Shown: positions 15,986 to 24,142 of the stretch, piece after piece
How the letters are laid out: every line of letters begins with the position of its first letter
Numbering within the stretch: position 1 is the first letter of the stretch
NCBI GenBank assembly: GCA_965277595.1
Contig: CBDIDH010000001.1
Coordinates: 806,001-870,000, forward strand
Length of the DNA stretch: 64,000 nt
Source: CBDIDH01 sp965277595
GTDB lineage: Bacteria; Planctomycetota; Planctomycetia; Isosphaerales; Isosphaeraceae
Direction: 5' to 3'
The notes under the pieces: model-generated
The model's database searches: none
Told to the model about the DNA's origin: nothing
What the model saw: the letters and a program-made list of their open reading frames with translations, nothing else
Translations under genes and position numbers: made by a program

Positions 15986-16884
15986 CTGCCGCCCGCCGCC
16001 GATTGATCGCTACCGAGGTAAGTGATCACTTCAACGTATCTGAACGTCGCGCGTCCCGGACGCTGGGCCTGTCCCGGTCCTGCCTCCGGTACACGCCCGT
16101 CGCGCGGGACGAACAGGTGGCGTTGGCGCGACGGATCGAGGAGCTCGCCGGCACGCACCCGCGGTACGGATATCGGCGGATCTGGGCGCTGTTGGTCCGC
16201 GAAGGCTGGTCGGTCAACAAGAAGACGGTGCGTCGCCATTGGCGTCAGTTGGGGCTGAAACTGGCCGGGCCGAGGGCGAATTCCAAGCCCCGCCGGTCGC
16301 ACGGCCAGGACGCGAACGCCTGTCACGTCCGCCCGTCGCGTGGTAAAGACGATGTTTGGACATGGGACTTTATCTTTGATCGTACAAGTGATGGGCGGAG
16401 CCTGAAATGGCTGAGTCTGGTTGATGAGTACACTCGTGAATGCCTCGCGTTGGAGGCGCGTCGAGGCATGACCGCCGAGGAAATCCAGGTGATCCTGGCC
16501 GAGGTTGCCGCGCGTCGCGGCGGCCCGCCCCATCGGGTCCGCAGCGACAACGGGCCGGAGTTCGCGGCCCTGGCGGTGCGAAGTTGGCTGGAGTTGACCG
16601 GCTCCGGGACATTGTACGTCGCGCCGGGGAGCCCGTGGCAGAACGGTTATGCAGAGTCGTTTCACAGCAAGCTCCGCGACGAGTTCCTGGACCGCGAGGA
16701 GTTCGAGAACGAAGTTCAAGCCAGGGCGTTGGGCGCGTTCTGGAAGGAGGAGTACAATACGGAACGCCCGCACAGTTCCCTGGGCTACCAGACCCCGACC
16801 GAGTTCGCGGCCACCCAAGGGAGGTACGTGCCGATCGAAGCGACCCCGATTGAGCCACCACCTGATGAACAACCGCACCCGTGA
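15982..16884 (+). CDS. IS3-family transposase OrfB (DDE integrase domain)
   Basis: 300 residues from ATG 15982, which overlaps the OrfA stop as ATGA and lies in the -1 frame. An HTH_21-type region (LARRIEELAGTHPRYGYRRI) precedes the retroviral-integrase fold. DDE residues: D in VWTWDFIFDRT, D in RSDNGPEF, and E in the FWKEEYNTERPHSSLGY segment. It catalyses strand transfer during transposition, normally as a frameshifted OrfAB fusion. No internal stops. Confidence 0.92.
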   Translation: MTAARRRLIATEVSDHFNVSERRASRTLGLSRSCLRYTPVARDEQVALARRIEELAGTHPRYGYRRIWALLVREGWSVNKKTVRRHWRQLGLKLAGPRANSKPRRSHGQDANACHVRPSRGKDDVWTWDFIFDRTSDGRSLKWLSLVDEYTRECLALEARRGMTAEEIQVILAEVAARRGGPPHRVRSDNGPEFAALAVRSWLELTGSGTLYVAPGSPWQNGYAESFHSKLRDEFLDREEFENEVQARALGAFWKEEYNTERPHSSLGYQTPTEFAATQGRYVPIEATPIEPPPDEQPHP

Positions 16885-16940
16885 TTCCCATTATCCCTGG
16901 ACCAAGAAATGGGGAGCAGGCCAGTGGGGCTGCATTCTTC

Positions 16941-16966
16941 GGTCATTGGTCCTCGGTTCTCATCCC
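16941..16966. repeat. Right half of the heptad hairpin split by the IS element
   Basis: GGTCATTGGTCCTCGGTTCT followed by CATCCC is the reverse complement, with a few mismatches, of the left half at 15609-15630. The remaining 120 bases to the next gene show nothing else. Confidence 0.75.
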
Positions 16967-17086
16967 TTTTTGCCCACGAACGGACGTCGAGCGGGGCCGG
17001 GAGGCCGCCTTGACCGATTGGGGCCGGACGCGTAGACTCCGCGGCCGGTCGGACCCTCCTCCTTCTGGACTTTTCGGAGCCGAGCG

Positions 17087-17818
17087 TTGGATGAGACGCC
17101 TAGTCGGTCTCCGGCCTTGCCCGCGCGAGCCTGGAGGGCCTGGCGGAGCCGGGGACCGCGCTATGTCTGGCACAAGACGCTACGGCGCTCGCTGGGCCGT
17201 TGGCCAGGCTGGAAGCGAAGGCTCGTCTACGCCGATCCGCGCGACTACTGGACGCTGCGCGGCGGCCTGGAATACTTCCGCGAACAGGAAGATCAGCCCG
17301 GTCGGACCGCTCGGGCCGACTGGATCGCCGATCGGGTCGCCGTTTATCGACCGACGTCAATCCTTGAGGTCGGCTGCGGTTACGGCAAGCAACTCCGCGC
17401 GATCCGATCCCGCATCGACGTGCCCGCCGTGGGTGTTGACTTCAGCCCGAGCCAGCTTGGTCTCGCCGCCGAATATCTCCAGGGGGTCGACAGGATTGGC
17501 CTGGCTCTCGGGTCGGGCCTGGCCTTGCCCTTCGCGGATCAGACGTTTGACCTGGTGCTAACATCGGCGGTGATCCTGCACAATCCGCCGCCGGCCGCCG
17601 AGCAGATCCGCCGCGAGGTGATCCGCGTCGCTCGCCGGTTCGCGGCGCACAATGAAGACACCGACGAGTCTTACAATCGCTACGGTTACGACACCGCGGC
17701 CTGGTATCGGTCGCGCGGCCTGGCGCTGGCGGAGTCGGGACCGATTCCGACCGATCCCGAGCCCGCGCGGTCGTCCTCGCAGTTCTGCGTGGCCGAGCTA
17801 ACGCCGTGGCCACGCTGA
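17087..17818 (+). CDS. SAM-dependent methyltransferase
   Basis: 243 residues from TTG 17087 with GGAG 7 bases upstream. Class I Rossmann methyltransferase: motif I ILEVGCGYG at 92-100, an acidic residue in GVDFSPSQ, and FADQTFDLVLTSAVILHNPPP for the later motifs. The N-terminal 80 residues are basic (RYVWHKTLRRSLGRW) and hold a DYW-containing segment. As the first gene of a five-gene polysaccharide-type operon, it probably methylates a sugar or lipid precursor. Target not determinable. Confidence 0.85.
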   Translation: MDETPSRSPALPARAWRAWRSRGPRYVWHKTLRRSLGRWPGWKRRLVYADPRDYWTLRGGLEYFREQEDQPGRTARADWIADRVAVYRPTSILEVGCGYGKQLRAIRSRIDVPAVGVDFSPSQLGLAAEYLQGVDRIGLALGSGLALPFADQTFDLVLTSAVILHNPPPAAEQIRREVIRVARRFAAHNEDTDESYNRYGYDTAAWYRSRGLALAESGPIPTDPEPARSSSQFCVAELTPWPR

Positions 17819-19335
17819 CCTCGACGGCGCCGGCGCCCGCGGCCACGGCCGAGGGGCGGCAGGTGGTCCGCGATAGCCTGGTCGTGACGCTCGGCGGTCA
17901 GCTTGACCGGGCGCTCGGAACCTTGACGGCGGTCGCGCTGCGATGGGGACTTGACCCGGCCCGACTGGGGGTCTACACGGGCCTGCGGCTTTATCTCGAC
18001 AACACGAATCGGTCGAGCCTGGGAGTGAGTCTCGGGGCGGTCCAGCAGATTCCCGTGCTTCGCGCTTCGGGACGGCTCGACGAGGCCCGGCACGTCGCCA
18101 ATGTGGCCTGTACGACCAACACGATCACCTGCCTGCTTTACGCCGGGGCACTCGTGCTTCTGGCCTGGATTCGGGTGCCGATCGTCGCGGGCGATCCGCT
18201 CGCGGCCGAGTGGACGTGGGGCCTGGTCGGAATCGCGGCCCTGGCCCTGATCAAGCGGTATGAAACGTTTCTGGTGGCGATCTTGCGAGCGCACGGCGAG
18301 TTCGCGCTCACGGCCGAGCTGGACGTGGTGGAATCCTTTGCCTCGGCCGTTCTGGTGGTGCTGGGGCTCTGGCTCGCGGGCTTCTGGGGCTTGCTCGGAG
18401 CGGTTGGCCTTCTGCTACTGGTGAAGATCGCCTATGCGCGGAGGCGAAACCCGATCCGGTTTGAATGGGCCTGGGATGGCCCGCTCGTCGGCCGCCTGAT
18501 GCGCGACGGCCTGCCGATTCTGGCGAATACGGCGGTCTTTGGTACCTTTTTGAGTCTCGATCGCGTGCTGATCCTCTGGCGCCTGCCCGACGCCGACCGC
18601 GCGGCGGGGCTGTACACGATCGCGATCATGGGGACAAGCTGGAGCCTCGACCTGGCCGGGCGGATCGTCCTGGTGATGGATACCGCCTTCAAGACGACGC
18701 TTGGGCGGACAGGCGACCCGATCGCCGTGGCCGGGCAATCGATGAAGGCGACCCTGGCGCAGGCCCCCGCGCTTCTGGCCGGAGGGGCGATCGCCTACGC
18801 CTTCGGGCCGACCTTTCTGGGCCTTTTGATGCCTCGATATGTCGACGGCTTGCCTGCCTTGCGTCCGCTCCTGCCGGGGATGATCCTTCTGGGCCTGGCC
18901 TGGCCCGCCCGACAGATGCTGATCGCCATCGGCCGCCCCTACCTGCTGGTCTCGGTGACCCTTGTCGGGCTGGCGGTCACGGCTCTGGCTGGAATTGTCG
19001 GGGCGGACCGCCTGGGAATCGTCGGCGTGGCCTGGGGAATGACGATCGGTTCCGCCGCGCTCTTCTTGCTGACGACCGCCGCGGCGGTTGTTCCGACGCT
19101 TGGCGTTTCGGTCTGGCTCGGTCATCAGGCGCGTCTCGGCCAGACGCTTCTCGGGTTCACGGCGGCGACGCTCTTGACGGTTCATGTGCCGATAGGTTCA
19201 TGGAACCGAACGCCAGAACTTATGCTCCGCGGCTTGATTCTGATGGCCTGGTTGTGTCCGACGCTTTTCCAATGGGCGGCCCGGCATGGCTGGGGCGGAT
19301 ATCGAGGTCGCGTCCAACAAGGAGGTTCGCCATGA
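17806..19335 (+). CDS. Polysaccharide flippase-like membrane protein (MATE/Wzx type)
   Basis: 509 residues from GTG 17806, overlapping the methyltransferase by 13 bases. About 12-14 hydrophobic segments in the MOP exporter layout, with VVRDSLVVTLGGQLDRALG at the start, VGRLMRDGLPILANTAVFGTFLS in the middle and repeated bundles of helices. Such proteins flip lipid-linked oligosaccharides across the inner membrane. The neighbouring genes (methyltransferase, GT-C-like protein, CDP-alcohol transferase-like protein) support an envelope glycan role. Confidence 0.75.
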   Translation: MATLTSTAPAPAATAEGRQVVRDSLVVTLGGQLDRALGTLTAVALRWGLDPARLGVYTGLRLYLDNTNRSSLGVSLGAVQQIPVLRASGRLDEARHVANVACTTNTITCLLYAGALVLLAWIRVPIVAGDPLAAEWTWGLVGIAALALIKRYETFLVAILRAHGEFALTAELDVVESFASAVLVVLGLWLAGFWGLLGAVGLLLLVKIAYARRRNPIRFEWAWDGPLVGRLMRDGLPILANTAVFGTFLSLDRVLILWRLPDADRAAGLYTIAIMGTSWSLDLAGRIVLVMDTAFKTTLGRTGDPIAVAGQSMKATLAQAPALLAGGAIAYAFGPTFLGLLMPRYVDGLPALRPLLPGMILLGLAWPARQMLIAIGRPYLLVSVTLVGLAVTALAGIVGADRLGIVGVAWGMTIGSAALFLLTTAAAVVPTLGVSVWLGHQARLGQTLLGFTAATLLTVHVPIGSWNRTPELMLRGLILMAWLCPTLFQWAARHGWGGYRGRVQQGGSP

Positions 19336-19943
19336 CGTCCGTTCTGGAAAGAGCGCCCGTCGGTCGGGTTCGACGAGACGAGGGACGACCGCCGCGAGCG
19401 AAGCGACGATGTCGCCCGATCACGGTGCTTGACCTGATGATCGTCGTGGCCGCGACGGCGGTCGGCTTCGCGCTGGACCGTTCCTTGCCGGTTCTGGAAC
19501 ATCTCGGGATTCCCAGGACCTGGGCGGTGGAACTCCCCTGCCTGATGGCCTGGACCATCGCCGCGTTCGTGATCCGGCTCCGGCGGCCCCGGCCTGTCTT
19601 TCGGTGGCTCATGCGACAGCCGGGGGCTGTTGCGACCCATGTCGTGATGCTACTCGTCCCGATCGCCGGGGCGATTGGCGTGGTGGCCTGGGTGGCGAAA
19701 GGGATCTTGAATCATTACCGCGTTCCGACCGGAAATTTCTTGCCGCTTCCCTTGATCTTGATTGGTGCCGCCGCGATGGCCGGCGCCTTTGTGGCGGGGG
19801 GATGGCTCAGCCTGGCCCTTTCAGGGCGGAGACGGACGGAAGCGGGCTGGATTGACCTGCTGGGACGGGTTGTCGGCACGCTCTGGATCGTTCATTTCGG
19901 GGCCTTTGCCGTGATCCTCTGGATGTTGTCGCTGCCGCGCTGA
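19332..19943 (+). CDS. Membrane protein of unknown function
   Basis: 203 residues from ATG 19332, overlapping the flippase stop as ATGA, with GGAGG 6 bases upstream. Basic N-terminus (RRDEGRPPRAKRR), then four to five transmembrane segments (VLDLMIVVAATAVGFALD, MLLVPIAGAIGVVAWV, LILIGAAAMAGAFVAGG, WIVHFGAFAVILWML). No family recognised. Its position and overlap tie it to the polysaccharide operon. The frame is open far upstream inside the flippase gene, but only this start has a ribosome site. Confidence 0.7.
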   Translation: MTSVLERAPVGRVRRDEGRPPRAKRRCRPITVLDLMIVVAATAVGFALDRSLPVLEHLGIPRTWAVELPCLMAWTIAAFVIRLRRPRPVFRWLMRQPGAVATHVVMLLVPIAGAIGVVAWVAKGILNHYRVPTGNFLPLPLILIGAAAMAGAFVAGGWLSLALSGRRRTEAGWIDLLGRVVGTLWIVHFGAFAVILWMLSLPR

Positions 19944-19982
19944 TTCATTCATCCCATTCCCGGAACTCGGGCGAGGGCAAGG

Positions 19983-21998
19983 ATGCTCGACCTTGGATTT
20001 TTGCTCGTTCTCACGGCATGGTCGGCGGGTGTCGGGCTATTTGTCCTGAGGCGGTTCGGGCCGCCGCCGGAGGAACCGGCCGATGCGCTTGGACTGGCGA
20101 TCCCGATCGGCCTGGGCGTGCTGGCGCTCGCGGCCCTGGCGCTGGGGATGGTTGATGAACTCGATGCCGGGCGACTTGAATCGGTCTTCGGGGCCGGGGC
20201 GATTGTCGCGGTGCCTTGCCTGATCCGGTTTGGTTTCGGAGCGTTTCGGCGCAAAGACAAAGACGACGAAGGGGCGGGACCGGAGCGGGTCGACCGGGTC
20301 TTTCTCGCGGTTCTGGCGGCGGCGGCGGTTGGGACGATCGTCACGGCACTGGCGCCGGTGACGGACGGCGATGCGCTTTGTTATCACCTTCAGGTGCCGA
20401 AGCGGTTTCTGGAGCGCGGCGCGGTTTTTTACGACGCCGACCTGCACGAGACGATTTATCCGTTGCTGACCGAGATGCTTTACGCCGTGGCCCTGGCGTT
20501 TCGGGGGCCGGTGGCATGTCGGTTGGTGCAATGGCTGCTGGGGGTCGTCTTCGCCCTGAACGTCTCGGCGCTGGCGAGGCCGAGCCTGGGGCGTCGGGCC
20601 TGGTGGGCGGGGACGATCGCCGTGCTCGTGCCGGCGGTGAGCAACGGCATGACCGCCCCGCTGAACGACGTGGCGCTGGCGGCGTATGGAACGGCCGCGC
20701 TGTATGCCTGGTCGCGGTTCCGCGACCTGCCCACGCTTCCCGCCGCGGCGCTGACGGGCGTCTTGACCGGCCTGGCGATGGGGGTGAAATACCCCGCGCT
20801 GGTGCTGGCCGGATTGATCGGTCTGGGGATCGCGCCGAAGTTCACGTCTCGGATCATGTTCCGAGTCACCGCCCGGAGCGCCGGTCTGCCGGTCGCCGGA
20901 TCGAGGCGATCGCGCAGGCTGGTGGGTGAGGTCGTGGAACGGCTCACGACGGAGATCGCCGAGACCGAAGACGAGAAAAAAACGCGCTGGCAAAAGTGGC
21001 GGACGAGGCGGCGCCTGGTTCATGTTATTGCTTTTCTCGGGTTCGCCTGGGGCGTGGGGGGAATCTGGTATGCACGCGCCTTTGTGAACACGGGGAATCC
21101 TGTTCATCCGTTTTTTCGGTCCACGTTTGGCGGGGCGGGGCTGGATGAGGTGCTCGGTCCCGAGAAGAGGCCGATGGCGGTCAATCCCTGGAACCTTTTG
21201 ACGGCGCTTCTGCCGATGACGCTGGAGCCGGATCGATTTGACAGCTTCTCGCATCAGTTCGGGCCGGTTTTTTTGCTTTTTTTGCCTGCCCTGATCTGGG
21301 AAAAGCCGCCGAGGCGTGTGCTGGCGCTGGCGGGGATCGGGTACGGGTTCTTGATCCTCTGCCTGACGCAGCGGCAGAGCATGCGGTTTTTGCTGATCGC
21401 GCTGGGGCCGATGTCGGTCGCGGTGGCCTGGTTGGCCTCGGCCTGGTGGGATCGACGAACGAGGCCGGGGCGGGCGCTCGTGGCGGTCTTGCTGCTTGCG
21501 CTCGGCTTTGAATCTGCGCTGGCGGTGGCTCGGGCGAGGCACGGCCTGGGCGTGGTTGTCGGTGCCGAATCGGCCGAGCATTACCTGGCGAGGCGTGAGC
21601 CGACCTTCGTCGTCGGCCGCTGGATTGGCGATCATTTGCCCGGGTCGGCCTGGCTGGTGGGGCAGGATCATCGTGGATTCTACATTCCGCGCGATTACAC
21701 GATGGAGCTGGCGCATCGACGCCGGACCGGCCTCGGCCTGCATGGAGAATCGGCCGCTGAGGTTGTGGCGGAGCTGCGCGCGGCGGGGTTCACGCATGTC
21801 TTGCTCTGTCCGCCCGTGCCCGAGTCGGCCGTGGAGTTTGACCCGACCCTGGGGCGGATTCTCAGCCCCTGGCTGGCCTCGAAGACGCCGATTTACCGCG
21901 AAGACCTGACCGACGGCGACGGAGTCTTGCGTCGGTACGCGATCTATCCACTGACCGAGGACCGGGTTGCCTGGCGCGCCGCGGAGGCCCGGCGATGA
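19983..21998 (+). CDS. GT-C-like multi-pass membrane protein (glycosyltransferase-type)
   Basis: 671 residues from ATG 19983. Ten or more transmembrane segments. An extracytoplasmic first loop contains VTDGDALCYHLQVPKRFLERG with acidic residues, as in dolichyl-phosphate-mannose-type and ArnT-like GT-C enzymes. GLAMGVKYPALVLAGLIG and WYARAFVNTGNPVHPFF are also typical of large membrane mannosyltransferase-like proteins. The C-terminal 170 residues are soluble. It probably adds sugar from a polyprenyl-phosphate donor to an exported glycan. The assignment is by architecture; substrate unknown. Overlaps the next gene by 4 bases. Confidence 0.65.
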   Translation: MLDLGFLLVLTAWSAGVGLFVLRRFGPPPEEPADALGLAIPIGLGVLALAALALGMVDELDAGRLESVFGAGAIVAVPCLIRFGFGAFRRKDKDDEGAGPERVDRVFLAVLAAAAVGTIVTALAPVTDGDALCYHLQVPKRFLERGAVFYDADLHETIYPLLTEMLYAVALAFRGPVACRLVQWLLGVVFALNVSALARPSLGRRAWWAGTIAVLVPAVSNGMTAPLNDVALAAYGTAALYAWSRFRDLPTLPAAALTGVLTGLAMGVKYPALVLAGLIGLGIAPKFTSRIMFRVTARSAGLPVAGSRRSRRLVGEVVERLTTEIAETEDEKKTRWQKWRTRRRLVHVIAFLGFAWGVGGIWYARAFVNTGNPVHPFFRSTFGGAGLDEVLGPEKRPMAVNPWNLLTALLPMTLEPDRFDSFSHQFGPVFLLFLPALIWEKPPRRVLALAGIGYGFLILCLTQRQSMRFLLIALGPMSVAVAWLASAWWDRRTRPGRALVAVLLLALGFESALAVARARHGLGVVVGAESAEHYLARREPTFVVGRWIGDHLPGSAWLVGQDHRGFYIPRDYTMELAHRRRTGLGLHGESAAEVVAELRAAGFTHVLLCPPVPESAVEFDPTLGRILSPWLASKTPIYREDLTDGDGVLRRYAIYPLTEDRVAWRAAEARR

Positions 21999-22858
21999 CG
22001 ACGATCAAGGTCGACCGGCCGACGCTGGGTCAACTGCGGGGTTGCGTGCAAAAGGGGCGGCATCGTGAGATCGGCAATGTTTTGGCGCGTCGGGTGGCGA
22101 GGCCATCGGCCGTTTATGGGACCTGGCTGGCCCTTAGACTGGGGGCCTCGGCGCATCAGGTGACCTGCGCGGCGTTATTTGTGGGGCTGGCGGGAGCCTT
22201 GGCGATTGCCTCGGGATCGAGAATGGGGTTCATCGCGGGGGTCGTGCTTCAGTTCGCGGCCTTCTGGCTCGATCATGTCGATGGACAGGTGGCGCGGTGG
22301 CGGGAGACGTCGAGCCTTGACGGCGTTTATTTTGATTATTTGATGCATCATGCCTCAAGCATGGCGCTGGGGTTCGCGCTGGGGTATGGCCTGGCCGCGC
22401 GTTCGGGCGATTGCCGGTGGGCGGCGGCGGGGTTTGCCCTGGCGGCTGGCTGGGCGGGTCTGAGCCTGCATAATGATTGCCGATACAAAGCATTCTTTCA
22501 ACGCTTGAAACGAGAGACGTCGACCTCGTATCGAGTTGACGGCGGCTCGGGCGGTCGGCCGAGCCCCGCGCCGCCGAGGCCGCGGCGGGGCGTGCGCGCG
22601 TTGGCCTGGCCCTTGTACAAAGTGTGTGAGCCGCACGTTGTTTTGATGGGGCTGGGCGGCTTGTCGCTTCTGGCCGTCGGCTGGCCCGAGCTTTGGCTGA
22701 TTGCCTGGCGCGTGAGTTTGCTGGCGATGGCCCTTCTTGCGCCGGGGCTGGCGACGGCACGCGTGGCGAAGGCGGTCAAGAATGGGTCGGCCGAGGGTGA
22801 GTTTGCGCGGTGGTTCAAGGTGACGGGGGAGTTGAGCGGCGGGGATGTTGAAAAGTGA
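21995..22858 (+). CDS. CDP-alcohol phosphatidyltransferase-like membrane protein with altered catalytic Asp
   Basis: 287 residues from ATG 21995, overlapping the upstream stop as ATGA. The CDP-alcohol phosphotransferase signature D-x2-D-G-x2-A-R-x8-G-x3-D-x3-D is present as D93, D96, G97, A100, R101, G110 and D114, but the last position (118) is His (FDYLMHH) instead of the catalytic-base Asp. Several transmembrane helices surround it. Active members join a CDP-activated alcohol or inositol-type head group to an acceptor. The D-to-H change could mean altered or lost activity. Last gene of the polysaccharide-type operon; a small heptad hairpin follows the stop. Confidence 0.75.
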   Translation: MTTIKVDRPTLGQLRGCVQKGRHREIGNVLARRVARPSAVYGTWLALRLGASAHQVTCAALFVGLAGALAIASGSRMGFIAGVVLQFAAFWLDHVDGQVARWRETSSLDGVYFDYLMHHASSMALGFALGYGLAARSGDCRWAAAGFALAAGWAGLSLHNDCRYKAFFQRLKRETSTSYRVDGGSGGRPSPAPPRPRRGVRALAWPLYKVCEPHVVLMGLGGLSLLAVGWPELWLIAWRVSLLAMALLAPGLATARVAKAVKNGSAEGEFARWFKVTGELSGGDVEK

Positions 22859-22861
22859 ATG

Positions 22862-22906
22862 GCCGATGACCAAAAAAGACGGCGGAATCGGTCATCGGTC
22901 AAACAG
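22862..22906. repeat. Small heptad hairpin (copy 4) directly after the stop
   Basis: GGCCGATGACCAA and a loop of about 15 bases are followed by TCGGTCATCGGTCA. The outer CAGGAGGATTGCAAAGTC repeats are absent. It begins three bases after the stop of the CDP-alcohol transferase-like gene, so it could act as a 3' hairpin. Confidence 0.7.
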
Positions 22907-22999
22907 GACAATTCTGGAATCCAGCAAAAGATAAAAGCAAAAGCTTCTGTTTTTCGTGTCGCGTTTCGCGGTTGAGTTGAATTCCCGAGCCGCCCCGTT

Positions 23000-24142
23000 A
23001 TGCTAGACGGCATGACGGACACCAGGGCGATTGTCAGCGGTCGGTTGCCTGTCTTGCCCGAGAGGCGAGACACGGGGATCGGCATCGTGGGCGCGGGGTT
23101 TATCGTCCGCGATTGCCATCTGGTGGCGTATGCGCGGGCGGGTTTTCGCGTGGTCGGGATCACCTCAAGGACCGAGGCGACGGCCCGCGAGGTCGCCTCG
23201 CTGCGCGGGGTGCCGAAGGTCTTCGCAACGGTTGAGGCGATGCTCGATGACCCGGAAATCGCGGTTGTCGATGTCGCCGTGCCACCGACGGAACAGCCGG
23301 AGGTGATCCGTCGAATTCTCGATCATCGGGCGCATCGGGTTCGGGGCATTCTGGCGCAAAAGCCGATGGCGATGACCCTGGCGGAGGCCCGAGAACTCGT
23401 CGACGCCTGCGAGGCGGCGGGGGTCGTCTTGCAAGTGAATCAGAATATGAGGTACGACCATTCGGTACGCGCCTGCAAGGCGCTGATTGATGGGGGCGAC
23501 CTGGGAGCGCCCGTGCTGGCGACGATCGCCATGCGGGCGATTCCGCACTGGATGCCCTGGGCCGAAGGGGGTCGGTCGCTCGCGACGTTCATCATGAGTA
23601 TTCATCATCTGGATACCTTTCGATACTGGCTGGGCGACCCCGCGCGCGTTCTTGCCAGCACACGGCCCGACCCGCGAACGCTCGCGCGGTTTCCGCACGA
23701 TGATGGTATTAATCTGTATATTCTCGAATGGGAAAACGGAGCGCGGGGGTCGTCGTGGGATGACGTCTGGGCGGGTCCCGCGCGCGAGGGGGCGGCGGCC
23801 GAGATCGGCATCGGCTGGCGATTTGAAGGGACGGAAGGACTGGCGGTCGGGTCGATCGGCTGGCCGGGCTGGCCGGATCGGGTTCCAAGCACGCTGGATT
23901 ATTCAAGAATCCGTGACGAAGGCGTCTGGCGGAAGCCGCGTTGGCCCGAAGCCTGGTTTCCCGACGCCTTCGCCGGGCCGATGGCGGGCCTTCTCGTCGC
24001 CCTGGAAACAGGAAACGAGCCGGACATCTCGGGGCGAGACAACCTCAAAACGATCGCGCTCTGCGAGGCGGTTCTTATGAGTGCGCGAGAGCATAAGGTC
24101 GTGGATATGTCGGTGGAATTCCCACGGGGACAACGATCATGA
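23000..24142 (+). CDS. Gfo/Idh/MocA-family oxidoreductase
   Basis: 380 residues from ATG 23000 (a second ATG at 23012 is possible). The Rossmann motif GIVGAGFIVRDCHLVAYARAG is followed by VVDVAVPPTEQPEVI and the family signature GILAQKPMAMTLAEARELV (Lys of the EKP-type motif), then NQNMRYDHS and a C-terminal beta-sheet domain with SIHHLDTFRYWLGDP. These enzymes oxidise or reduce sugars, inositols or their derivatives with NAD(P). First gene of a three-gene set joined by 4-base overlaps. Confidence 0.9.
   Translation: MLDGMTDTRAIVSGRLPVLPERRDTGIGIVGAGFIVRDCHLVAYARAGFRVVGITSRTEATAREVASLRGVPKVFATVEAMLDDPEIAVVDVAVPPTEQPEVIRRILDHRAHRVRGILAQKPMAMTLAEARELVDACEAAGVVLQVNQNMRYDHSVRACKALIDGGDLGAPVLATIAMRAIPHWMPWAEGGRSLATFIMSIHHLDTFRYWLGDPARVLASTRPDPRTLARFPHDDGINLYILEWENGARGSSWDDVWAGPAREGAAAEIGIGWRFEGTEGLAVGSIGWPGWPDRVPSTLDYSRIRDEGVWRKPRWPEAWFPDAFAGPMAGLLVALETGNEPDISGRDNLKTIALCEAVLMSAREHKVVDMSVEFPRGQRS

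Larger units (their letters stand above)
15639..16923 (+). mobile_element. IS3-family insertion sequence (1285 bp, intact)
   Basis: Terminal inverted repeats of about 40 bp, starting TGGCCTGC on the left and ending GCAGGCCA on the right, with matched internal blocks (TGGTCCAG, TAATGGGAAT). A 4-bp duplication GTGG flanks it at 15635-15638 and 16924-16927. It contains orfA and orfB in overlapping frames with an A8 slippery run, as expected for IS3-family elements (IS407-like by target-site size; the subgroup is a guess). Both ends and both reading frames look intact, so it may be active or recently so. Confidence 0.95.

Noticed and set aside
18465..19331. N-terminal extension of the small membrane protein gene
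   Set aside because: The frame is open inside the flippase gene, but the composition there is Arg/Gly/Pro-rich and the start at 19332 has GGAGG.
20037..21797. 586-residue minus-strand ORF
   Set aside because: Antisense shadow of the GT-C-like membrane protein; composition is Arg/Gln/Pro-rich and no domain is visible.
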